A DNA stretch of 64,000 nt from Sinorhizobium meliloti 4H41. GTDB lineage: Bacteria > Pseudomonadota > Alphaproteobacteria > Rhizobiales > Rhizobiaceae. This document shows positions 1-9,457 of this stretch, in pieces (the first letter of the stretch is position 1; the number at the start of each line of letters is the position of its first letter). The notes under the pieces were generated by a model. That model saw only the letters and a program-made list of their open reading frames with translations. It did not search any database and was not told the origin of the DNA. Location: assembly GCF_000375585.1 (NCBI RefSeq), contig NZ_AQWP01000014.1, positions 1 through 64,000 on the forward strand. Direction: 5' to 3'. The translations under genes and the position numbers were made by a program.

Positions 1-581
1 TCCAGGTCCCGCAAGCTCCGCCGCCCACGTTTCTCTTTCTCTATATTCAATTGTCAAAAAACAGACGAGAAACACATCCCGTCAACGTTCCAACAAGACC
101 AAAACCTGCAAGGCCCAGTCCCGACAATCAGCATCCGCCAATCTTGGAAACCCTAGAGCGAAGGACATCGTCGCCAGCAGCGCCGCCGCCCTCGTCAGTG
201 ATCGGGCTTATAGACCCCCACCCTCCGACACGTCAACAACGATTTTCAAAAAATCAGCAGAAAATCGTAAGTGACTGTTTTTAAAGGTGGTTTTCCATGA
301 CGCGCGAAAAGTGGTCCGACGCTTCTACCAATACGGGTCCGCTTTGCGGGCTTTCGGCGCTTCTGGGGATGCAAGCTATATGGTTAACGCAGTTCCGCCT
401 TTCAAGGGCCGTGCTCGATGAGAATTCGTGGGTCTCGAAGCCCGTTGCCGCTTCCGCGAAAAGAGGCGACCCGAGCACGTCTCACCGAAACGTGACGGTC
501 GAGGGCGGCCGCGTGCATTGACGCAGACCGCCCTTGTCTTACCCTCGGCGGCAACGGCATGGACCGGGGTAGAGGAGCGTC
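1..581. other. Intergenic stretch, no gene supported
   Basis: No convincing gene lies here. Two short rightward reading frames (51-284 with a TTG start, 297-521) have no recognisable domain, poor ribosome binding sites and low-complexity proline/arginine/serine content, so they are not called. The first 100 bases are A/T-richer than the surroundings and look like an untranslated or promoter region of something to the left of the window. The last bases hold AGAGGAG at 571-577, the ribosome binding site of the transporter gene starting at 582. Confidence 0.5.
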
Positions 582-1808
582 ATGATCAGGCGAGCAGGGA
601 AGATCATCGCCGCAGCGCTGCTGGCGCTCGGCCTCGCCGGCAAGGCGTCCGCCACGGACGCGGGAAACTGGGAAGCGGTCGTCGCGGAGGCCAGGGGCCA
701 GACGGTCTATTTCAACGCCTGGGGCGGCTCCGAGAACGTCAATGCCTATATCAGATGGGCCGGCGACGAAATGACAGCGCGCTACGGCGTCACCGTCGTC
801 CATGTAAAGCTCGACGACACCGCTAAGGCGACCGCGACCGTGCTCGCGGAAAAATCCGCAGGAAAGGACGAGGGCGGATCGGTCGATCTCGTATGGATCA
901 ACGGCGAGAACTTCGCCGCGATGAAACGCGAAGGGCTGCTTTACGCGCCCGGCTGGGCGACGAAACTGCCGAACTGGCGCTATGTCGACCACGAAAACAC
1001 ACCGACGGTGCTCACCGATTTCACCATCCCCACCGACGGACTGGAGAGTCCCTGGGGCGGTGCCAAGCTCGTGTTCTTCTACGACTCGGCGCGCATGAAG
1101 GCGAGCGAGCTGCCGGATTCCGCAGCGGATCTCCTGGAATGGGCCACGGCCAATCCCGGGCGCTTCTCCTACCCGCAGCCGCCGGACTTCACCGGCTCTT
1201 CCTTCCTGAAGCAGGTGCTGATCGAGCTCGTAGACGACAGGGCCAAGCTGCAGAAACCCGTCGACGAAAAGACGTTCGCGACCGATGCCGCGCCCTTGTT
1301 TGCCTATCTCGACAGGCTGACGCCGCTGCTATGGCGAAAAGGCAAGGCCTATCCTCAGAACTATGCGGACATGAAGCAGAAGCTCGCCGACGGCGAACTC
1401 GACATCATCTTCGCCTTCAACCCCGCTGAAGCCTCCTCCGCGATCGCCAATGGCGAGCTGCCGGAGACGGTCCGCTCCTTCGTCTTTTCCGGAGGCACGC
1501 TCGGCAATACGCATTTCGTCGCCATTCCCTACAACGCAACGGCAAAGGCCGGCGCGCTTCTGCTTGCCGATTTCCTCCTCTCGCCCGAGGCGCAACTTCG
1601 CAAGCAGGACCCGAATATCTGGGGCGATCCGACTGTGCTTTCTCCTGCAAAACTTCCGGAAGCCGACCGGTCCGCTTTCGAGCGCCTGGACCTCGGCATT
1701 GCAACGCTCCATCCCGACGAACTCGGTCCCGCGCTCGACGAACCGCACCCGGACTGGATGACACGGATCGAAACCGAATGGATCCGGCGTTATGGCGCAG
1801 CCAACTAG
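582..1808 (+). CDS. ABC transporter substrate-binding protein (YnjB-like)
   Basis: Periplasmic solute-binding protein of 408 residues that should deliver a substrate to the permease and ATPase encoded just downstream. Residues 1-24 form a typical Sec signal peptide: positive MIRR start, alanine/leucine core and ASA cleavage motif. The mature protein resembles the YnjB branch of family-1 extracellular binding proteins. The start at 582 has an AGAGGAG ribosome binding site. The gene overlaps the permease gene by 17 bases, so the two are surely co-translated. The substrate of YnjBCD-type systems is not established; thiamine-like or polyamine-like molecules have been guessed from distant similarity. 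Family assignment is fairly sure, substrate is not. Confidence 0.85.
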   Translation: MIRRAGKIIAAALLALGLAGKASATDAGNWEAVVAEARGQTVYFNAWGGSENVNAYIRWAGDEMTARYGVTVVHVKLDDTAKATATVLAEKSAGKDEGGSVDLVWINGENFAAMKREGLLYAPGWATKLPNWRYVDHENTPTVLTDFTIPTDGLESPWGGAKLVFFYDSARMKASELPDSAADLLEWATANPGRFSYPQPPDFTGSSFLKQVLIELVDDRAKLQKPVDEKTFATDAAPLFAYLDRLTPLLWRKGKAYPQNYADMKQKLADGELDIIFAFNPAEASSAIANGELPETVRSFVFSGGTLGNTHFVAIPYNATAKAGALLLADFLLSPEAQLRKQDPNIWGDPTVLSPAKLPEADRSAFERLDLGIATLHPDELGPALDEPHPDWMTRIETEWIRRYGAAN

Positions 1809-3480
1809 GCTCGGCGGAAACGCCCTCCTTGCCTTCGTTCTGGGGCTTCCCATCCTTGCCGGGCTTGCAGGAACGATCCTGCCGGCCTTCGGCTACCTGC
1901 CGGCGCTCGGCGGCTTTCGCGTCACGCTTGCTCATTTCGCCGAACTCGCCGGCCAGCCGCACATTCTCCGCTCGGTCCTGACCGGCCTCGCTGCGGGATT
2001 GCTGACGACGGTCGCAGCGACAGCGGTCGTCGGCACATTCGTCGCGGGCTTTGCCGGCACGCCGCTTTTCGCCCGCATCCAGCATCTCGTCTCTCCCCTG
2101 CTTGCCGTCCCGCATGCCGCCGCCGCCTTTGCGCTGGCTTTCCTCGTCGCCCCGTCGGGCTTCCTGCTCCGGCTGATCTCGCCGGAGGTGACGGGCTTCA
2201 CGCGGCCCCCGGACTGGCTTCTTCCCAACGACCCTTTCGCGCTGACGATGATTGCCGGGCTCATCGTAAAGGAGGTGCCGTTTCTCTTCCTGGTGACGCT
2301 TGCCGCCCTGCCGCAGCTTGCCGTCACGAGGGCATCGCGCCTTGCGGCGGCGCTCGGCTACGGGCGGGTCGCCGGCTTCGCCATCTGTCTTTGGCCCGCC
2401 CTCTACCGCCAGATCCGTCTGCCGGTCTTCGCGGTGCTCGTCTATTCGGTATCCGTGGTCGACGTCGCCATGATCCTCGGGCCGAAGCTGCCGCCGACAT
2501 TGCCGGTGCGAGTAACCCAATGGGCCGGAGACGACGACCTCGGTGCGCGATTTCTCGCATCGGCGGGCGCTTTCCTGCAGCTTGGCATCGTCGTTGCCGC
2601 AATGGCGAGCTGGATCGTGCTCGAACGGGTCGGGAAAGCCGTTCTCGCGCGCCTGACCTTTTCCGGACGGCGCTTTGCGCGGGACGGCGCGCTTCGCGCC
2701 GCGGGCGCCCTCGCCATGAGCACCTGCACGGTCACCATTTTCGCGGGGCTCAGCGTGCTTTCCATCTGGTCGGTTGCAGGCCTCTGGCCATTTCCCGACG
2801 CGTTGCCCGGAAGTTTCACGCCCAATACCTGGATGCGCACATTGCCCCAACTCTGGGCGCCGCTCGGCACTACGGTCGCGCTCGCTCTTTCGGCGTCATC
2901 GCTGGCGCTCGTATTTACGATCCTCCTGCTCTACCGCAACGGCATCGCCGGCGGACGGAAGAATGCAGCCGGCTACCGGCTGCTTTACCTCCCCTTGCTC
3001 GTCCCGGAGATCAGCTTCGTTTTCGGGCTGCAGGTCCTGATGCTCTCGGCGGGGCTCACTCCCGGCTTTGCGAGCGTGCTGGGCGTCCATTTCGTTTTCG
3101 TGCTCCCTTACGTGCTTCTGTCACTGTCGGCCCCCTGGCGCGCGGTCGACCCGCGCTTCGAAAAAATCGCCGCCGGCTTCGGCAAGCCGGCGTTGGAAAT
3201 CCTGTTCACGGTCCGGCTGCCATTGCTCTTTCGTGCCTGCCTCACCGCGCTCGCGGTCGGTTTCGCCGTGTCGGTCAGCCTCTATCTGCCGACGCTCCTC
3301 ATCGGATCCGGGCGGCTGACGACGATCACGACCGAGGCCGTCGCACTCTCGTCGGGCGGCGACCGGCGGGTCATCGGCATCTACGCCCTCGTTCAGGGGC
3401 TCCTGCCCTTCCTCGCATTTCTCGTTGCGTCGCTCGGCCCGCAGTTGCTATTCCGCAACCGGCGGGCAATGAGGACGTGA
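1792..3480 (+). CDS. ABC transporter permease, duplicated domain (YnjC-like)
   Basis: Inner-membrane permease of 562 residues with two fused binding-protein-dependent transport domains, so one chain can form the whole channel. Hydrophobic segments are spread over both halves. EAA-type cytoplasmic loops, which contact the ATPase, can be seen near RASRLAAALGYGRVAGF in the first half and EKIAAGFGKPALEI in the second. The length and two-domain layout match YnjC (about 510 residues in E. coli). The start at 1792 lies inside the end of the binding-protein gene, and the stop at 3480 abuts the ATPase start at 3481. This is the middle gene of a three-gene import operon. Confidence 0.85.
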   Translation: MAQPTRLGGNALLAFVLGLPILAGLAGTILPAFGYLPALGGFRVTLAHFAELAGQPHILRSVLTGLAAGLLTTVAATAVVGTFVAGFAGTPLFARIQHLVSPLLAVPHAAAAFALAFLVAPSGFLLRLISPEVTGFTRPPDWLLPNDPFALTMIAGLIVKEVPFLFLVTLAALPQLAVTRASRLAAALGYGRVAGFAICLWPALYRQIRLPVFAVLVYSVSVVDVAMILGPKLPPTLPVRVTQWAGDDDLGARFLASAGAFLQLGIVVAAMASWIVLERVGKAVLARLTFSGRRFARDGALRAAGALAMSTCTVTIFAGLSVLSIWSVAGLWPFPDALPGSFTPNTWMRTLPQLWAPLGTTVALALSASSLALVFTILLLYRNGIAGGRKNAAGYRLLYLPLLVPEISFVFGLQVLMLSAGLTPGFASVLGVHFVFVLPYVLLSLSAPWRAVDPRFEKIAAGFGKPALEILFTVRLPLLFRACLTALAVGFAVSVSLYLPTLLIGSGRLTTITTEAVALSSGGDRRVIGIYALVQGLLPFLAFLVASLGPQLLFRNRRAMRT

Positions 3481-4164
3481 ATGCAGGAAAACGCCGGGTC
3501 AAAATCCCCGATCAAGACAGGATGCCTGACGCTCTCGGAGGTGACGATCGGTCTGGGCGGCCGGGTTCTGCTCGCCATATCGGCGTCGGTCGCGCCGGGC
3601 GAGGTGCTGACGATCATGGGGCCGTCCGGCTCCGGCAAGTCGACCCTGCTCGCCTTTGCGGGAGGCTTTCTCGATGCGGCATTCGATGTGAGCGGCCGCA
3701 TCCTGATCGACGGCACGGACCTGACGGCGGTTCCCGCCAACCGGCGCCACGCGGGCATCCTGTTTCAGGATCCGCTGCTCTTTCCCCATCTATCGGTCGG
3801 CGGCAACATCGTCTTCGCCATAGCGCCGGCTGTCAAAGGACGGGCCGCACGCCGCCGGCTGGCCGATGCAGCCCTCGACGAGGTGGGCCTTACCGGCTTC
3901 TTCGACCGCGACCCGGACACGCTCTCTGGCGGCCAGAAGGCACGCGTGGCGCTGCAAAGGGTACTCGTTTCCGCGCCACGATTCCTGCTTCTCGACGAAC
4001 CTTTCTCCAATCTCGACGCGGCGCTCAGGCAGCAGACGCGTGAGCTTGTCTTTTCCAAGGCGAGGGCGGCCGGGCTGCCCACCATCCTGGTGACCCACGA
4101 CAGTGCCGACGCAGAGGCCGCCGGCGGCCGCGTGATCGAAATCGGAATGGAGGAGCAGGCATGA
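3481..4164 (+). CDS. ABC transporter ATP-binding protein (YnjD-like)
   Basis: Nucleotide-binding subunit of 227 residues that energises the YnjBC-like importer from the cytoplasmic face. Walker A is GPSGSGKST at residues 47-55. The Q-loop (ILFQDP), the signature LSGGQKARVALQRVL, Walker B with RFLLLDEP, the D-loop SNLD and the switch histidine in ILVTHD all follow in the right order, so the ATPase should be active. It lacks the extra C-terminal regulatory domain of MalK or PotA, in keeping with the short YnjD type. Its stop overlaps the start of hrpB as ATGA at 4161-4164. Confidence 0.9.
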   Translation: MQENAGSKSPIKTGCLTLSEVTIGLGGRVLLAISASVAPGEVLTIMGPSGSGKSTLLAFAGGFLDAAFDVSGRILIDGTDLTAVPANRRHAGILFQDPLLFPHLSVGGNIVFAIAPAVKGRAARRRLADAALDEVGLTGFFDRDPDTLSGGQKARVALQRVLVSAPRFLLLDEPFSNLDAALRQQTRELVFSKARAAGLPTILVTHDSADAEAAGGRVIEIGMEEQA

Positions 4165-6626
4165 TGCGCGCGCTTCCTGCCCTGCCCGTCCGCGAGATCC
4201 TGCCCGGCCTTGGCGACGCGCTCGCTTCGTCGGGATCGGTCGTGCTGTCGGCTCCTCCCGGCGCCGGCAAGACGACGCTGGTGCCGCTTTTTCTGCTCGA
4301 CCAGCTCTGGCGCGGCGACGGCAAGATCATTCTGCTCGAACCGCGGCGGCTCGCAGCGCGGGCCGCGGCCGGACGCATGGCCGAACTTCTGGGGGAGAAG
4401 GTCGGCGAAACCGTCGGCTACCGGATGCGGCTCGACAACCGCGTATCGGGCAAAACCCGGATCGAAGTTGTAACGGAGGGCGTCTTTAGCCGGATGATCC
4501 TCGACGATCCCGAATTGCCCGGCGTTTCGGCTGTCCTTTTCGACGAGTTCCACGAGCGTTCGCTGGATGCCGATTTCGGGCTGGCGCTGGCGCTCGACGT
4601 GCAATCGGCGCTGCGCGAGGACCTCAGGATCGTCGTCATGTCGGCGACGCTCGACGTCGAACGCATCGCCGGGCTCGTCGGCGATGCGCCGGTCCTGAAA
4701 AGCGAAGGCCGGAGCTTCCCTATCGACATACGCTACGAAAACAGAGCGGCCGGTGAAAGCGTCGAGGACGCGATGGTCCGCACGATTGCAGAGGCGCATT
4801 GGTCCGAGGAAGGTTCCATCCTTGCCTTCCTGCCCGGGCAGGCGGAAATCGCCCGCACGGCCGCGCGGCTCGCCGATCGCTTCGGGGAGGCGACCGCAAT
4901 CGTCCCGCTCTACGGCAATCTGAGCCAGAAGGAACAGGACGCGGCGATCCGCCCGGCACCGAAGGGCACACGCAAGATCGTGCTGGCGACTTCGATCGCC
5001 GAAACCTCGATCACCATCGACGGCGTCAGGATCGTCGTCGACAGCGGTCTGCAGCGGCTGCCGGTCTTCGAGGCCTCGACGGGCATCACGCGGCTCGAAA
5101 CCGTGCGCGTTTCAAGAGCCTCGGCCGATCAGCGCGCCGGGCGCGCCGGAAGGACCGAGCCGGGTATCGCGATCCGCCTGTGGCATCCCGGCCAGACTGC
5201 GGCGCTCGCCGCCTTCACGCCGCCGCAGATCCTTGCCAGCGATCTCTCCGGCCTGCTCCTCGATCTTGCCCATTGGGGTGTGGCCGATCCGTCGACGCTG
5301 AAATTCCTCGATCCGCCGCCGGAGACGGCCCTGCGCGAGGCGCGAGGCCTGCTCGTCGAGCTCGGCGCGATCGACAGCCGCGGCGCGCTGACGCCGAAGG
5401 GCCGCAGGATCCGCGATCTGGCGCTGCCGGTGCGGCTTGCGGCAATGTCGGTTGCAGCCGCCGAGGAAGGGCGGGCGCAGGAGGCCTGCCTTCTAGCGGT
5501 GATGCTCACCGAGCAGGGCCTCGGCGGCAACAGCATCGATATCGAGGAGCGGCTGCGCCGGTTCCGGAGCGAGCGCAGCGACCGGGCCGAGGCCGCCCGC
5601 GGTCTGGCGCGGCGAATGGCCGGCGAACTCGGCGCATCGAACAAGGCGGGTCTGGAGCCCGTTCTGCCTGGAGCCCTGCTGATGCACGCCTTTCCCGACC
5701 GCATCGCGCTGCAGCGCGGCGGGCGCGGCCGCTTCGTCATGGCGAACGGACGCGGCGCCGAGATCCCCGAGACCGAACGGCTTGCTGCGGCCGGAATGCT
5801 CGTCATTGCCGATCTTACCGGCAGAGCCGGGGCGCAGCGGGTGCTCGCTGCAGCGGAAATCACGAGAGGCGATGTCGAAGGGCACATGCCGGACGCCATC
5901 GTCACCGAGGAGCAAAGCTTCTTCGATCGGGCCAGCCGGCAGGTGCGTGCGCGCCGGGTGACACGGCTCGGGGCGATCATCTTCGAGGAGAAACCCCTGC
6001 CTCGCCCCAGCGGCCAGGCGGCGGCGCGGGCACTCGCGGACGGTATCCGGCAACTGGGGCTTGCCGCTGTCCCCTTCCCGAAGGACGTGGAGCAACTGCG
6101 CGACCGTATCGGATTCCTGCACCGCTCCATCGGCGAGCCCTGGCCGGACATGTCGGACGCGGCGCTGATCTCCCGTCTCGACGCGTGGTTCGTTCCGTTC
6201 CAGGGAGACGCCGGCGGCATTGACGGGATCAAGGGCCGCGATCTCGCCGAAGGCCTCATCTCGCTCGTTCCATACGGCCTTCAGCGCGACCTCGCCCGGC
6301 TGGCGCCGACGCATTTCGAAGCGCCGACAGGCCAGCGTCATCCGATCCATTACGACGGCGACGAACCGCTCCTGTCGATCCGCGTTCAGGAGCTCTTCGG
6401 CCTGAAAGCCCATCCCGCGATCGGCGACGGTCGGCTGCCGCTGCTTCTCGAGCTGATTTCCCCCGGCCACCGCCCGATCCAGACGACCCGGGACCTGCCC
6501 GGCTTCTGGGCCGGTTCGTGGAAGGACGTCAGAGCCGAGATGCGCGGCCGCTATCCGAAACATCCCTGGCCGGAGGATCCCGCCAATGCGATGCCGACGA
6601 CGCGCGCGAAACCGCGCGGGACTTAG
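4161..6626 (+). CDS. hrpB: ATP-dependent helicase HrpB
   Basis: DEAH-type helicase of 821 residues, close to the family's usual 810-825. Motif I is APPGAGKTT near residues 31-39, motif II is LFDEFHER and motif III is VMSATLD. A helicase C-terminal domain with ATSIAETSITIDG and RAGRAGR follows, then the HA2 region and the long C-terminal domain special to HrpB. The cellular role of bacterial HrpB is still poorly defined; RNA or nucleic-acid remodelling is inferred from the fold. Its start overlaps the upstream ABC ATPase stop by four bases, so the helicase is translationally coupled to an importer operon with no obvious functional link. Confidence 0.95.
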   Translation: MMRALPALPVREILPGLGDALASSGSVVLSAPPGAGKTTLVPLFLLDQLWRGDGKIILLEPRRLAARAAAGRMAELLGEKVGETVGYRMRLDNRVSGKTRIEVVTEGVFSRMILDDPELPGVSAVLFDEFHERSLDADFGLALALDVQSALREDLRIVVMSATLDVERIAGLVGDAPVLKSEGRSFPIDIRYENRAAGESVEDAMVRTIAEAHWSEEGSILAFLPGQAEIARTAARLADRFGEATAIVPLYGNLSQKEQDAAIRPAPKGTRKIVLATSIAETSITIDGVRIVVDSGLQRLPVFEASTGITRLETVRVSRASADQRAGRAGRTEPGIAIRLWHPGQTAALAAFTPPQILASDLSGLLLDLAHWGVADPSTLKFLDPPPETALREARGLLVELGAIDSRGALTPKGRRIRDLALPVRLAAMSVAAAEEGRAQEACLLAVMLTEQGLGGNSIDIEERLRRFRSERSDRAEAARGLARRMAGELGASNKAGLEPVLPGALLMHAFPDRIALQRGGRGRFVMANGRGAEIPETERLAAAGMLVIADLTGRAGAQRVLAAAEITRGDVEGHMPDAIVTEEQSFFDRASRQVRARRVTRLGAIIFEEKPLPRPSGQAAARALADGIRQLGLAAVPFPKDVEQLRDRIGFLHRSIGEPWPDMSDAALISRLDAWFVPFQGDAGGIDGIKGRDLAEGLISLVPYGLQRDLARLAPTHFEAPTGQRHPIHYDGDEPLLSIRVQELFGLKAHPAIGDGRLPLLLELISPGHRPIQTTRDLPGFWAGSWKDVRAEMRGRYPKHPWPEDPANAMPTTRAKPRGT

Positions 6627-6744
6627 AACGGGCGGAAAAGTGTACTCCAAAGTGGCCGGATGCGGCTCTACGGCGCACCGCGGTCCGCCGCCGTTTCCTA
6701 TTTGCCGGGTTCGGAATAAAGTCCGGTAAGATGAATTGACGCCC

Positions 6745-6760
6745 GGTCGCGCATGCGACC
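6745..6760. promoter_or_regulatory. Palindrome upstream of actS
   Basis: GGTCGC-GCAT-GCGACC is a perfect 6-bp inverted repeat 22 bases before the actS start. It contains GCGAC/GTCGC half-sites of the sort bound by RegA/ActR-type regulators, so autoregulation is possible. The match to the published degenerate consensus is loose, and the position is very close to the start codon. Confidence 0.3.
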
Positions 6761-6781
6761 CGCATCGCGAAACGGAAACGC

Positions 6782-8083
6782 ATGGCAGCTGCGACACTCT
6801 ATAACGATCAGAACAGCAATCGCAGTCTGAGGCTGCAGACGCTCATCCGGCTGCGCTGGCTGGCGGTGGGCGGACAATCGCTCGCCGTCGTCGTCACGGC
6901 GCTGTGGCTGCAGTTCCCGCTGCCGATCGTTCCCTGCTCCGTATTGATCGCCTGCCTGGCGCTTCTCAACGTCTTTCTCACGCTCCGCTTTCCGCCGACG
7001 CAGCGGTTGACGCCGCCGGCCGCCTTCTCCCTGCTCGGTCTCGACCTTGCGCAACTGACTGCGTTGCTCTTCATCACCGGCGGCCTTGCCAATCCCTTCG
7101 CGCCGCTTCTCTGCGTGCCGGTCATCATCTCGTCGGCCTCGCAGCCGAAGCCGCAGAGCATCGTGCTGGCCGGCCTCGCCGTCCTGGGCGTCACCGCCCT
7201 TGCCTTCTCGCCCTTCCCGCTGCCCTGGTATCCAGGCACCGTTCTGTTGATGCCGCGCGTGCTGACGGCGGGCATCTGGTTCGCGATCGTCTCGATGACG
7301 GCCTTCGCCGCCTTCTACACCTATCGCGTCTCGCTCGAGGCGAGCGAGCTTTCCGAAGCGCTGACGGCGACCGAGCTCGTCCTCCAGCGGGAGAAGCACC
7401 TGTCGCAGCTCGACGGTCTCGCGGCCGCCGCCGCCCACGAACTCGGAACGCCGCTCGCGACGATCAGCGTCGTCGCCAAGGAGATGGAACGGGAGCTTGG
7501 CGACGATCCGCGTTTCGGCGAGGACGTCCATCTTCTGCGCAGCCAGAGCGAACGCTGCCGCGACATTCTGAGGCGGCTGACCACCCTTTCGTCCGAAAGC
7601 GAAGAACATATGCGGCTTCTGCCGCTCTCATCGCTGATCGAGGAGGTGATGGCGCCGCATCGCGAATTCGGCATAGAAATCGAGCTGAAGGAGCAGGGCG
7701 ATCGCGCCTCGGAGCCGGTCGGCATCCGCAATGCCGGCATTCTCTACGGCCTGGGCAATCTGCTGGAGAACGCGGTCGACTATGCGCGCAAGAAGGTGAC
7801 CGTCACGACGGAGCACACGGCCGAGCGCGTGCGGGTGACGATCGAAGACGACGGCGACGGTTTTTCGCCGGACATCCTGGCGCGGATCGGCGAACCCTAC
7901 GTGACGCGGCGGCAGAAGGACGACAGTGCCGGCGGGCTCGGCCTCGGTCTCTTCATCGCCAAGACGCTGCTCGAGCGTTCCGGTGCCCGGCTGCGCTTCG
8001 AGAACGGCGGCTCGAAACACCCGGGCGCCCGGGTCAGCGTCGAATGGCCGCGCGTGCTGATGGACACGAAACTGGCGAAATGA
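6782..8083 (+). CDS. actS: Redox sensor histidine kinase ActS (RegB/PrrB family)
   Basis: Membrane histidine kinase of 433 residues, partner of ActR encoded 186 bases downstream. The N-terminal half holds about six hydrophobic segments. Between the third and fourth is GGLANPF at residues 100-106, the conserved ubiquinone-binding motif of RegB-type kinases. The H-box AAAAHELGTPL carries the phospho-acceptor His219. Cys259 in ERCRDIL corresponds to the redox-active cysteine of RegB. The ATPase domain has the N-box (LLENAVDYARKK) and the glycine-rich GGLGLGLF. By analogy with Rhodobacter RegB and rhizobial ActS it senses the respiratory quinone or redox state; in rhizobia it has been tied to acid tolerance and to carbon and nitrogen metabolism. 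Assignment is firm. Confidence 0.93.
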   Translation: MAAATLYNDQNSNRSLRLQTLIRLRWLAVGGQSLAVVVTALWLQFPLPIVPCSVLIACLALLNVFLTLRFPPTQRLTPPAAFSLLGLDLAQLTALLFITGGLANPFAPLLCVPVIISSASQPKPQSIVLAGLAVLGVTALAFSPFPLPWYPGTVLLMPRVLTAGIWFAIVSMTAFAAFYTYRVSLEASELSEALTATELVLQREKHLSQLDGLAAAAAHELGTPLATISVVAKEMERELGDDPRFGEDVHLLRSQSERCRDILRRLTTLSSESEEHMRLLPLSSLIEEVMAPHREFGIEIELKEQGDRASEPVGIRNAGILYGLGNLLENAVDYARKKVTVTTEHTAERVRVTIEDDGDGFSPDILARIGEPYVTRRQKDDSAGGLGLGLFIAKTLLERSGARLRFENGGSKHPGARVSVEWPRVLMDTKLAK

Positions 8084-8159
8084 CTTTTGACGGTTTATTG
8101 AAGACAGGTGCGGGGAAACCCACATGATTGCCGGCAAAACCACCGGTTTATGCTTACCG

Positions 8160-8257
8160 CATGTTTCCTTTGATCCTGTCCGGTGAAAGAATAGAACATG
8201 CAGCACTTGAAGGGTTACAGCGGCCCTTGCGCGCCCGGTGAGACGCATGGCGCTGTA
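8160..8257 (+). repeat. RIME-like intergenic palindromic repeat, copy 1
   Basis: About 98 bases between actS and actR. The element begins CATGTTTCCTTTGATC and ends in a second palindrome with GCGC...GAGACGC...GGCGCTGTAG. The same succession, in opposite orientation, is found at 10587-10686. Two adjacent palindromes totalling about 100 bp fit the rhizobial intergenic mosaic element described near chvI in Rhizobium species. It lies in the gap of a two-component pair and may affect actR transcript stability. Confidence 0.7.
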
Positions 8258-8269
8258 GGGATTTGAGAA

Positions 8270-8854
8270 ATGATCGAAAAGTCGATGCCTGCGCCAAACA
8301 CTCACGCCGCCGATGCGGACCTGATCGGGCCTGACAAGAGCCTTCTGATCGTCGATGACGACACGGCCTTTCTGCGGCGCCTCGCCCGCGCAATGGAAGC
8401 GCGCGGCTTCGCGGTCGAGATCGCCGAATCGGTCGCCGAAGGCATAGCCAAGGCGAAGACCCGCCCGCCGAAACATGCAGTCATCGATCTCCGCCTGGGC
8501 GATGGCAGCGGTCTCGACGTGATCGAGGCGATCCGTGGGCGCCGCGACGACACGCGCATGATCGTTCTGACGGGCTATGGAAACATCGCGACAGCGGTCA
8601 ACGCCGTGAAGCTCGGAGCTCTCGACTATCTGGCCAAGCCCGCAGACGCCGACGACATTCTCGCGGCGCTGATTCAGCGCCCGGGCGAGCGGGTGGAGCC
8701 TCCGGAAAACCCGATGTCGGCCGATCGCGTGCGATGGGAGCATATTCAGCGCGTTTATGAAATGTGCGAGCGCAATGTTTCCGAAACGGCGCGCCGGCTC
8801 AACATGCACCGACGGACCCTGCAGCGCATTCTGGCGAAACGGGCGCCGAAGTAA
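8270..8854 (+). CDS. actR: Response regulator ActR (RegA/PrrA family)
   Basis: Cytoplasmic response regulator of 194 residues that receives phosphate from ActS. The receiver domain has the acidic cluster DDD at 29-31, phospho-acceptor Asp73 in AVIDLRLGDGSG, and the conserved lysine in LAKPAD. A short proline-containing linker leads to a Fis-type helix-turn-helix at about 171-192 (NVSETARRLNMHRRTLQRI), the DNA-binding sequence conserved across RegA, PrrA and ActR. The length is typical of the family. Expected targets are genes of redox balance, respiration and carbon fixation. The repeat-filled gap before it suggests it may also be transcribed from its own promoter. Confidence 0.95.
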   Translation: MIEKSMPAPNTHAADADLIGPDKSLLIVDDDTAFLRRLARAMEARGFAVEIAESVAEGIAKAKTRPPKHAVIDLRLGDGSGLDVIEAIRGRRDDTRMIVLTGYGNIATAVNAVKLGALDYLAKPADADDILAALIQRPGERVEPPENPMSADRVRWEHIQRVYEMCERNVSETARRLNMHRRTLQRILAKRAPK

Positions 8855-8868
8855 CTCGCGCCGTCTTT

Positions 8869-9393
8869 TTAATCCCGCCCGCCGCTGACGATGTCGCTGA
8901 TCGACTGGCCGAGCTCGCCGTTTCGCTCGGCTGCCCATTCTGCGAGCGTCAGGCGCTGCGCCGCCGTGCGCGCGAAGGCCTGCGTCACCGATTTTCGCGT
9001 GCTCGGAGGCAGGCGGTGTTCCGGAGCGTCGCGCAGCATATGCGCGCCGTAGCCGTCCGAAAGCATCAGCCCGCATTCTTCCGGAAAGATGTCGAGGGGC
9101 ACCTGCGCATGCGTTGCGAAGAACAGGCGGTCGCAGTGGAGCCGGTATTCCGGCCACTTGCGATCGACGCGGAAGTCCTCGATCGAGGTCTTGATCTCGA
9201 TAATCCAGATTTCTCCCTTCGGCGAGAGCGAGATGAGATCGGCCCGCCTCCCGCTCGCAAGCGTCAATTCGGGCAGAGCCGCGTGGCGCAGTTCCATCAG
9301 CAGCCGCTGAACGCCGCGCCGTACCTTCATCGCCCGCTCTGACTGGCGTCCGTCTGCGAGCGGATTGTCGCCATGGATAGACAAGATCGTCAT
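8869..9393 (-). CDS. mmcB: MmcB family DNA repair protein
   Basis: Protein of 174 residues matching the MmcB family, named from Caulobacter where its loss causes mitomycin C sensitivity. The core RRADLISLSPKGEIWIIEIK has the spaced Asp and Glu-x-Lys of the PD-(D/E)XK nuclease fold, so a DNA nuclease or DNA-end-binding role in crosslink repair is likely. Catalytic activity is inferred from the motif. It is transcribed leftward, convergent with actR (14-base gap) and divergent from the L,D-transpeptidase gene. In Caulobacter it belongs to the DNA-damage response; I saw no clear LexA box in the divergent region. Confidence 0.82.
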   Translation of the reverse strand: MTILSIHGDNPLADGRQSERAMKVRRGVQRLLMELRHAALPELTLASGRRADLISLSPKGEIWIIEIKTSIEDFRVDRKWPEYRLHCDRLFFATHAQVPLDIFPEECGLMLSDGYGAHMLRDAPEHRLPPSTRKSVTQAFARTAAQRLTLAEWAAERNGELGQSISDIVSGGRD

Positions 9394-9412
9394 TGCCGCC
9401 CTCGCAAAGTGC

Positions 9413-9457
9413 TACGGCGACCCTTGCGCCTCTGACGAGACGCGCGGCGCTGCAGGG
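9413..9457 (+). repeat. Single palindromic unit related to the RIME-like repeat
   Basis: The sequence from TACGGCGACC through GAGACGCGCGGCGCTGCAGG is the second-palindrome half of the repeat at 8160-8257, without the first half. It occupies the mmcB/L,D-transpeptidase divergent region. Confidence 0.6.

Noticed and set aside
51-284. Small proline-rich frame at the left end
   Set aside because: TTG start without ribosome binding site, low complexity, no similarity I recognise.
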